Shown in pieces: positions 30,862-35,739 of a DNA stretch of 35,739 nt (position 1 is the stretch's first letter; the number at the start of each line of letters is the position of its first letter). A program made the position numbers and the translations under genes. Source of the DNA: Sphingomonas bacterium. Lineage in GTDB: Bacteria > Pseudomonadota > Alphaproteobacteria > Sphingomonadales > Sphingomonadaceae. The stretch lies in NCBI GenBank assembly GCA_030149245.1, contig JASBRX010000004.1, forward strand, positions 1-35,739, in the 5' to 3' direction. The notes beneath the pieces were generated by a model. That model ran no database searches and had not been told where the DNA came from. It saw only the letters and a program-made list of their open reading frames with translations.

Positions 30862-31766
30862 CAGCCGTGGACCGGCGCGCCCCAGCCGCCCCACACATAG
30901 ACGGTGACAAAGAGGAACAGCCACACCACGTCGACGAAGTGCCAGTACCACGCCGCCGCTTCAAAGCCGAAATGCTGGCGCGGGGTGAAATCGCCCTGAT
31001 AGGTGCGCAGCAGGCAGACCATCAGGAAGATGGTGCCGACGATCACGTGGAAGCCGTGGAAACCGGTCGCCATGTAGAAGGCCGACGAATAGTTGGTCTT
31101 GCCGAACACGAACGGCGCATGCGCATATTCATAGGCCTGGACCGCCGAGAAGACGAGGCCGAGGATGATGGTCAGCCACAGGCCCTTCTTGACCACGTCA
31201 TTCTCACCCACGCCGATCGCGCCCCACAGGCCGCGCATGGCACCGCCACGCTGGTTGTGGATCAGGCCATGATGCGCCCAGGTGATCGTGGTGCCCGAGA
31301 GGAGCAGGATGAAGGTGTTGAGCAGCGGCAGCTGGAACGCGTCGAGCACTTCCATGCCCTTGGGCGGGAACTGCGCGGCAATGTTCTGCGCCACTTCGAC
31401 CACGCTGGCATGTTCGTCGCTGACGGCGATCGCGGCGGGGAACAGCGCATAGTTGAACCATGCCCAGAACCAGCCGACGAAGAACATCACTTCCGACGCG
31501 ATGAACAGGATCATGCCGTAGCGCAGGTGCAGCTGGACGACCGGGGTATGGTCGCCGGCATTGGCTTCCTTGATCACGTCGACCCACCACGACGCCATGC
31601 AGAACAACACTGCGGCAAGGCCCGACAGCATCACCCAGAAGCCGGCCGGATGTTCCTTCATGTACATGAGGCCGCCGACCGCCAGCCACAGAGCGGCGAG
31701 CGAGCTGAGCATCGGCCACGGGCTGGGCGGGAGAATGTGATAGTCGTGGTTCTTGGCGCCTGCCAT
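30861..31766 (-). CDS. ctaE: Cytochrome c oxidase subunit III
   Basis: This 301-residue seven-helix protein carries PPSPWPMLSSLAALWLAVGG near the N-terminus and EVMFFVGWFWAWFNYALFP around residue 90-110. NQRGGAMRGLWG, THVWGG-type C-terminal residues (VTVYVWGGWG) and HGFHVIVGTIFL near 240-251 fit subunit III. The subunit supports the proton uptake path and stability of the aa3 complex. Its ATG is 39 bases past the ctaG stop. It belongs to the oxidase cluster on the minus strand. Confidence 0.97.
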   Translation of the reverse strand: MAGAKNHDYHILPPSPWPMLSSLAALWLAVGGLMYMKEHPAGFWVMLSGLAAVLFCMASWWVDVIKEANAGDHTPVVQLHLRYGMILFIASEVMFFVGWFWAWFNYALFPAAIAVSDEHASVVEVAQNIAAQFPPKGMEVLDAFQLPLLNTFILLLSGTTITWAHHGLIHNQRGGAMRGLWGAIGVGENDVVKKGLWLTIILGLVFSAVQAYEYAHAPFVFGKTNYSSAFYMATGFHGFHVIVGTIFLMVCLLRTYQGDFTPRQHFGFEAAAWYWHFVDVVWLFLFVTVYVWGGWGAPVHG

Positions 31767-31805
31767 CGTCCGTCCCTGTTCGTTTCTGGCGTTGTTGCGA
31801 TTCCC

Positions 31806-32357
31806 CTAGCCCTTGGGCTTGGCGGAATCCACTGGGTAAAATGTGTAGGAGAGGGTGATCTTCTGAATGTCCTTCGTATCCGGATCGGTCAGGATCTTCG
31901 GATCGACGAAATAAATCACCGGCATGCGCACCGTCTCACCCGGCTGGAGCGTCTGTTCGGTGAAGCAGAAACACTGGATCTTGCTGAAATACTTCCCCGC
32001 CGCCTCGGGCGTGACATTGTAGGTCGCGGTGCCGGTGATCGGCACGGTGCCGGCGTTGGTCGCGGTGTAGAAGGCCATGTCGCGCGCGCCGATGGCGATC
32101 TGGTCCGACCGCACTTCGGGCTTGAACTGCCAACTGAGCGCGGGGCTGACGTTGGAATCGAACGCGACGGTGATCTTGCCGTCGACCGCGCCGGGCGCTT
32201 CACCGGCGCGCATGGTGGTGCCGCCAAAGCCGGTGACCTGACAGAAGAGGCGGTAGAGCGGGACGCTGGCAAAGGCGAGGCCGGTCATCGCCAGCACGCC
32301 GAGCACCGCCAGCATCGCGGTGCGGAGCTTGGGGTCCTGGGGAAGTGCTGCAATCAT
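31806..32357 (-). CDS. ctaG: Cytochrome c oxidase assembly protein CtaG (Cox11 family)
   Basis: This 183-residue protein has one N-terminal helix (about 13-31) and a periplasmic immunoglobulin-like domain. Its copper-binding CFCF motif lies at residues 129-132, with an additional cysteine C39 in LFCQVTGFGG. Cox11/CtaG delivers copper to the CuB site of oxidase subunit I. YNVTPEAAGKYFSKIQCFCFTEQ in context and PVIYFVDPKI are typical. It lies 7 bases downstream of the small CoxF-like gene and upstream of ctaE. Confidence 0.97.
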   Translation of the reverse strand: MIAALPQDPKLRTAMLAVLGVLAMTGLAFASVPLYRLFCQVTGFGGTTMRAGEAPGAVDGKITVAFDSNVSPALSWQFKPEVRSDQIAIGARDMAFYTATNAGTVPITGTATYNVTPEAAGKYFSKIQCFCFTEQTLQPGETVRMPVIYFVDPKILTDPDTKDIQKITLSYTFYPVDSAKPKG

Positions 32358-32364
32358 CAGAATC

Positions 32365-32511
32365 TCACTGCGCGCGAAGGGGCATGCCCATCTGGATCTT
32401 CACGATGCTGATCGCGAAGACCAGGATGACGAAGGCGAACAGCAGGATCGCCAGCACGCGGGCGCGCGACTTCTGGCGGGCGCGGATCAGGTCTTGGTCT
32501 TCGGGGGTCAT
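32365..32511 (-). CDS. Small CoxF-like membrane protein
   Basis: A 48-residue frame on the minus strand starts at ATG 32509-32511 and ends TGA at 32365-32367. It has a polar, charged start ([18 protein letters not shown]) and one hydrophobic helix ([19 protein letters not shown]). The ATG overlaps the ctaB stop (ATGA), and ctaG follows 7 bases later. Position and form match the small CoxF-type proteins found between ctaB and ctaG in alphaproteobacteria. It is probably a membrane accessory of the oxidase, although its function is not established. Confidence 0.85.
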   Translation of the reverse strand: MTPEDQDLIRARQKSRARVLAILLFAFVILVFAISIVKIQMGMPLRAQ

Positions 32512-33410
32512 GCCATGATCCTATCGGCGGCGACGGCGCCGAACAAGATGAAGAGGTAGGAGATCGAATAGGCGAACAGGCGCTTTTCGGGCTTCATCGG
32601 GTCCCCGTCGCTGGCCATGCGGGTCGCGACGTGGAGCGCGAGCAGGCCGAACAGCGCGGTCGTCGCGATCGAGGTCCAGCCATAGAGGCTGCCGGTCAGG
32701 CCGAGCGGCCAGGGGGCGATTGCCGCCACCGCCATCGGAATGGTGTAGAGGCCGATCTGCACCCGCGTCGAGCGCTCCCCCGCCACGACGGGCAGCATCG
32801 GGACACCGGCATTGGCGTAATCGGTCTTCACGAACAGCGCGAGCGCCCAGAAATGCGGCGGGGTCCACAGGAAGACGAGGCTGAACAGCAGCACGGGCAG
32901 CAGCGCAATCTCACCCGTCGCGGCGGCCCAGCCGATCAGCGGCGGAAACGCCCCGGCCGCGCCGCCGATCACGATATTCTGCGGCGTCCGGCGCTTGAGC
33001 CAGACAGTGTAGACCAGCACGTAGAACAGGATCGACCCGAGCAGGATGCCCGCCGCGACGTAGTTGACCGCCAGGCCCATCAGGATGACCGAGAGCGCCG
33101 CAACGCCAACGCCGAAATGCAGCGCCGACTGGCGATCCATGCGCCCGGCGGGCAGCGGGCGGCTCTGCGTCCGCTTCATCTTGGCGTCGAGGTCCGCCTC
33201 ATACCATTGGTTGAGCGCGCCTGAGGCGCCGGCACCCAGTGCAATGCACAGGATCGCGGTAAAGCCGATCACCGGGTGGATCGCGACGGGCGCCGCGAGC
33301 ATGCCGCACAGCCCGGTGAACACGACTAGGCTCATCACGCGCGGCTTGGTCAGCGCAAGGAAATCGCGCCAGTCGGCGGGGATGGTCAGGGCATGGTTGG
33401 CGACGGACAT
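32508..33410 (-). CDS. ctaB: Protoheme IX farnesyltransferase (heme O synthase)
   Basis: This 300-residue UbiA-family enzyme converts heme B to heme O, which is needed for heme a. It has about eight or nine helices, the prenyl-diphosphate motif [15 protein letters not shown] at residues 67-81, RPLPAG, and a second acidic region ([15 protein letters not shown]). The ATG at 33408-33410 begins the usual [14 protein letters not shown] region soon after; the frame runs 92 codons further upstream only as antisense to the NTF2-like gene. It is coupled to the CoxF-like gene. In this window an NTF2-like/LysR pair separates it from ctaD. Confidence 0.96.
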   Translation of the reverse strand: MSVANHALTIPADWRDFLALTKPRVMSLVVFTGLCGMLAAPVAIHPVIGFTAILCIALGAGASGALNQWYEADLDAKMKRTQSRPLPAGRMDRQSALHFGVGVAALSVILMGLAVNYVAAGILLGSILFYVLVYTVWLKRRTPQNIVIGGAAGAFPPLIGWAAATGEIALLPVLLFSLVFLWTPPHFWALALFVKTDYANAGVPMLPVVAGERSTRVQIGLYTIPMAVAAIAPWPLGLTGSLYGWTSIATTALFGLLALHVATRMASDGDPMKPEKRLFAYSISYLFILFGAVAADRIMA

Positions 33411-33456
33411 TTGCGGGGGGCTATAGGCGCGGTTGCCCCGGGGGGAAAGGGGTGCG

Positions 33457-33915
33457 TCAGCGTGGTGACGCGCCGGGACGTTCATTGGCATGCCGCGCCA
33501 GGAACCACCACCGCCCGCCCTTCCACAACCAGACATTGGTGAAGCGACGCGCCACGGGCTTGCCGCCATCGGCGCGGCGCTGGCCTGCGATACTGTCCGG
33601 CGATGGCGCGACAACCTCACGTCCGGCGACGACGCCGACATTGCCGTCGAGAATGAGGGTTTCGACCACGCGATCGAAGCGATCATGACCGATCCCGCGA
33701 TTACGCCACAGCGCCACGGTTTTCTCGCGACTCCACATCTCTCCTTCGGGCGAGTTCACCGCAAAATGCGGATGCATCATGGCGGCAAGCGCATCGGCAT
33801 CGCGGGTCCGCGCGGCGCGATGTTGTTCCGCATCGGCTGCCCGCAGGCTGGCCTCATCCTGCGCCGCCGCGGGGCAGGCACATAACGCAAGCACGACGAA
33901 AGACAGAGATTTCAC
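33457..33915 (-). CDS. Exported NTF2-like (SnoaL/DUF4440) protein
   Basis: This 152-residue protein starts at GTG 33913-33915, with AGGAGG seven bases upstream; a TTG further upstream is in frame but would place the signal peptide internally. The signal peptide is [21 protein letters not shown]. The mature domain, with [42 protein letters not shown] and [20 protein letters not shown], is the NTF2-like fold of DUF4440-type proteins. Ligand and function are unknown. It is divergent from a LysR gene, the layout usual for a regulator and its target. Confidence 0.85.
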   Translation of the reverse strand: MKSLSFVVLALCACPAAAQDEASLRAADAEQHRAARTRDADALAAMMHPHFAVNSPEGEMWSREKTVALWRNRGIGHDRFDRVVETLILDGNVGVVAGREVVAPSPDSIAGQRRADGGKPVARRFTNVWLWKGGRWWFLARHANERPGASPR

Positions 33916-33941
33916 GGCCTTACCTCCTGATGGCGGGACGG

Positions 33942-33951
33942 TATGATCATA
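33942..33951. promoter_or_regulatory. Palindrome TATGATCATA between the divergent NTF2-like and LysR genes
   Basis: This exact 10-base palindrome lies in the 103-base divergent region, 27 bases from the NTF2-like start and 68 from the LysR start. It is AT-rich in a GC-rich surrounding, as an operator or promoter element would be. The classical LysR T-N11-A spacing is not clearly present, so this is only a candidate. Confidence 0.3.
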
Positions 33952-34018
33952 GTCGCGCGGACGGATGGCGGGCAGCCGCAACTCTGCTAGACAGGGGCCG
34001 CATTTTTGCGGGGGTTCG

Positions 34019-34894
34019 ATGTTCGACTGGAACGACCTGCGCTATGTGCTGGCGGTCGATCGCCACGGCAGCACCGGTGCTGCGGCACGGGCGCTGGGCG
34101 TCAGCCAGTCGACGGTCCAGCGCAGGCTCGCCGCGCTGCAGCGCGCCACGGGCGTCACGCTCGCAGTGCGCGAGCGTGGCGGTTACCGGCTGACCGACAG
34201 CGCGCACGGGTTGCTGGAACAAGCGCGCGCCGTGGAGGCGGCAATTGCCGATTTCGCGGACGCCGCCCGCAGTCAGGCGCAAAGGGAGCGCAGGACCCTG
34301 CGGATCACCTGCCCGGAGCCGATCGTGTCGCGCCTCTTGCCGTTTATCGCGCGGTTCGAGGCGGAGTCAGGGCTGAGCGCCGAAGTTGTGACCAGCGACC
34401 GATATGTCGATCTCATTGCTGGCGACGTGGACGTGGCGCTCCGCTCAGGCGACACCGATGCCGACCTTGTCGGCCGTACCGTCGCGACGTCGATCTGGGC
34501 AGTCTATGCCAGCCGCGCCTATGTGGCCGCGCATGGAGCTCCCGCCGCGCCAGCCGATCTTGCGGGCCATGCACTGGTAAGCTTCGATTCAAGCATGTCC
34601 GGGCATCGCGTCGTACGATGGCTGGCGGACATCCCGGATGCCCGCATCGCGGCGCGCGCGACCAGCGTTCTGGGTCTGATCCAGGCCGTGCGGGCCGGGG
34701 CGGGTATTGCGCCGCTCCCGGCGAATATTGCGGATGCCGATCCCGGCCTGGTCCGGTTGTTCGGGCCGGTGCGCGAACTGGAGCGCAGCTGGCGGCTGCT
34801 GACGACGCGCGAGCTGCGGTCGACTCCGCGCGTCGCAGCATTCTATGCATTTGCCGACCGGGAACGCGCCGCGTTGCGCAGTATCCTGGGCTAG
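34019..34894 (+). CDS. LysR family transcriptional regulator
   Basis: This 291-residue protein has an N-terminal winged helix (FDWNDLRYVLAVDRHGSTGAAARALGVSQSTVQRRLAALQRATG, residues 2-45) and a periplasmic-binding-like effector domain from about residue 85 (LRITCPEPIVSRLLPF). The 'DWNDLRYVLAVDRHGS' form is typical of a sphingomonad LysR subgroup. The ATG at 34019 gives the standard start; the frame is open 18 codons further upstream. It probably controls the divergent NTF2-like gene; its ligand is unknown. It lies inside the oxidase cluster and points the opposite way. Confidence 0.92.
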   Translation: MFDWNDLRYVLAVDRHGSTGAAARALGVSQSTVQRRLAALQRATGVTLAVRERGGYRLTDSAHGLLEQARAVEAAIADFADAARSQAQRERRTLRITCPEPIVSRLLPFIARFEAESGLSAEVVTSDRYVDLIAGDVDVALRSGDTDADLVGRTVATSIWAVYASRAYVAAHGAPAAPADLAGHALVSFDSSMSGHRVVRWLADIPDARIAARATSVLGLIQAVRAGAGIAPLPANIADADPGLVRLFGPVRELERSWRLLTTRELRSTPRVAAFYAFADRERAALRSILG

Positions 34895-34908
34895 CCCCGA
34901 ATAACAAA

Positions 34909-34936
34909 ACGCCCCGGAGTCTCCCCCCGAGGCGTT
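34909..34936 (-). terminator. Rho-independent terminator of ctaD
   Basis: On the minus strand, stem AACGCCTCGG/CCGGGGCGTT (one mismatch) with a loop of about 8 bases is followed by TTGTTATT. It lies 24 bases past the ctaD stop. It would end the ctaD transcript before the LysR and ctaB region. Confidence 0.7.
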
Positions 34937-34959
34937 TCGTGTTTCAGCCGTTGCCGACC

Positions 34960-35739
34960 TCAGTGATGCTTGTCGTCGGCGATCACGGGCAGGGTTTCGA
35001 ACTGGTGGAACGGCGGCGGACTGGACAGGGTCCATTCCAGCGTCGTCGCGCCTTCGCCCCAGGGATTGTCGGGCGCCTTCTTGCCAGCGGCGAGCGACCA
35101 GAACAGGTTGACGAAGAAGATCGCCATGCCCGCCAGCATGATCACATAGCCCCAGCTCGAAATCTCGTTCCAATAGGCATAGGCGTCCGGATAGTCCGGA
35201 TAGCGGCGCGGCATGCCCTGAAGGCCCAGGAAGTGCTGCGGGAAGAACAGCACGTTCACACCCACGAAGAACACCCAAAAGTGCAGCTGGCCCAGCAGCT
35301 CGCTGTACATCTTCCCGAACATTTTCGGGAACCAATAGTAGAAGCCGGCGAACAGGCCGAACACCGCGCCCAGCGAGAGCACATAGTGGAAGTGCGCGAC
35401 GACATAATAGGTGTCGTGCATGTAATCGTCGACGCCACCGTTCGCGAGCACGACGCCAGTGACGCCGCCCACGGTGAACAGGAAGATGAAGCCGATCGCC
35501 CAGACCATCGGGGTCTTGAAGCTCATCGACCCGCCCCACATCGTCGCGATCCACGAGAAGATCTTGATGCCGGTCGGCACCGCGATGATCATCGTCGCGG
35601 CGGTGAAGTACATCTTCACGTTCACGCTCATGCCGGTGGTGAACATGTGGTGCGCCCACACGACGAAGCCGACCACGCCGATCGCGACCATGGCATAGGC
35701 CATGCCGAGATAGCCGAACACCGGCTTGCGGCTGAAGGT
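34960..35739 (-). CDS. ctaD: Cytochrome c oxidase subunit I, C-terminal part (cut by window edge)
   Basis: About 260 residues of the C-terminal half of subunit I are present; the gene runs past the right edge. Features are [10 protein letters not shown] (CuB histidines), [15 protein letters not shown] with the K-channel region, and [14 protein letters not shown], which holds the histidines ligating heme a and heme a3. [23 protein letters not shown] and the C-terminal tail ending DDKHH follow. It is the catalytic subunit of the aa3 oxidase. A terminator follows, so ctaB is probably not on the same transcript. Confidence 0.97.
   Translation of the reverse strand, partial: TFSRKPVFGYLGMAYAMVAIGVVGFVVWAHHMFTTGMSVNVKMYFTAATMIIAVPTGIKIFSWIATMWGGSMSFKTPMVWAIGFIFLFTVGGVTGVVLANGGVDDYMHDTYYVVAHFHYVLSLGAVFGLFAGFYYWFPKMFGKMYSELLGQLHFWVFFVGVNVLFFPQHFLGLQGMPRRYPDYPDAYAYWNEISSWGYVIMLAGMAIFFVNLFWSLAAGKKAPDNPWGEGATTLEWTLSSPPPFHQFETLPVIADDKHH

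Noticed and set aside
33411..33686. 92-residue N-terminal extension of CtaB
   Set aside because: It overlaps the NTF2-like gene in antisense and lacks membrane character. Heme O synthase starts close to TKPRVMSL.

Overview
This is a GC-rich (roughly two-thirds G+C) chromosomal stretch that reads as a sphingomonad or closely related alphaproteobacterium. The evidence is gene order: an aa3-oxidase subunit IV tail beside a three-part pnt transhydrogenase operon, a ctaD/ctaB/coxF/ctaG/ctaE/DUF983/SURF1/thrC block, and an rpiB-glyA-nrdR-trmJ neighbourhood. Several families of short GC-rich palindromic intergenic repeats also resemble those I associate with sphingomonads. The species is inferred from layout and protein character, not from a database search. 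Most genes are core housekeeping genes. I see no prophage, CRISPR array, transposase or complete insertion sequence.

Layout. 1-3460: end of an oxidase subunit IV gene, then proton-translocating transhydrogenase (pntAA, pntA2, pntB) interrupted by a small DUF559 nuclease-like gene with a palindromic repeat on one side. 3547-5499: a multi-pass membrane protein and a MarR-like regulator with a receiver-like N-terminus. 5502-6772: tRNA-Lys(TTT), folK and a family 5 uracil-DNA glycosylase. 7053-9401: the two enzymes turning agmatine into putrescine (aguA, aguB), separated by a GIY-YIG nuclease-like gene flanked by palindromic repeats. 9406-13150: divergent exported peptidases (M28 lipoprotein and S9 family). 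13347-17148: rpsD with a structured leader, a small exported protein, trmJ, nrdR and glyA. 17284-18956: DUF3429 protein, rpiB and a lipoprotein. 19051-20933: btaA-btaB for betaine lipid synthesis. 21130-24826: a lipoprotein, an SDR oxidoreductase, and a two-gene ABC importer whose permease and binding protein are fused. 24967-27187: pterin dehydratase, zincin-like protein, ccmA, ccmB and an unrecognised small membrane protein. 27190-29563: a methyltransferase and thrC. 29867-35739: cytochrome oxidase assembly and structural genes on the minus strand, with an NTF2-like/LysR pair set between ctaB and ctaD.

How the parts relate. The two ends of the window serve respiration (transhydrogenase at the left; oxidase subunits, heme O synthase, copper insertion and SURF1 at the right), and ccmAB serves heme handling for cytochrome c. 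The middle is one-carbon, nucleotide, polyamine and lipid metabolism.

The most interesting pattern is the repeat landscape. At least six families of palindromic intergenic elements occur. Two small nuclease-domain genes (DUF559 and GIY-YIG) each sit beside a different repeat family, and each splits a functional gene pair. One composite element of about 165 bp occurs twice in inverted orientation around rpiB-btaAB. Other points worth checking are the fused importer, the rpsD leader, the TGAC-rich region before btaA, and the insertion inside the oxidase cluster.
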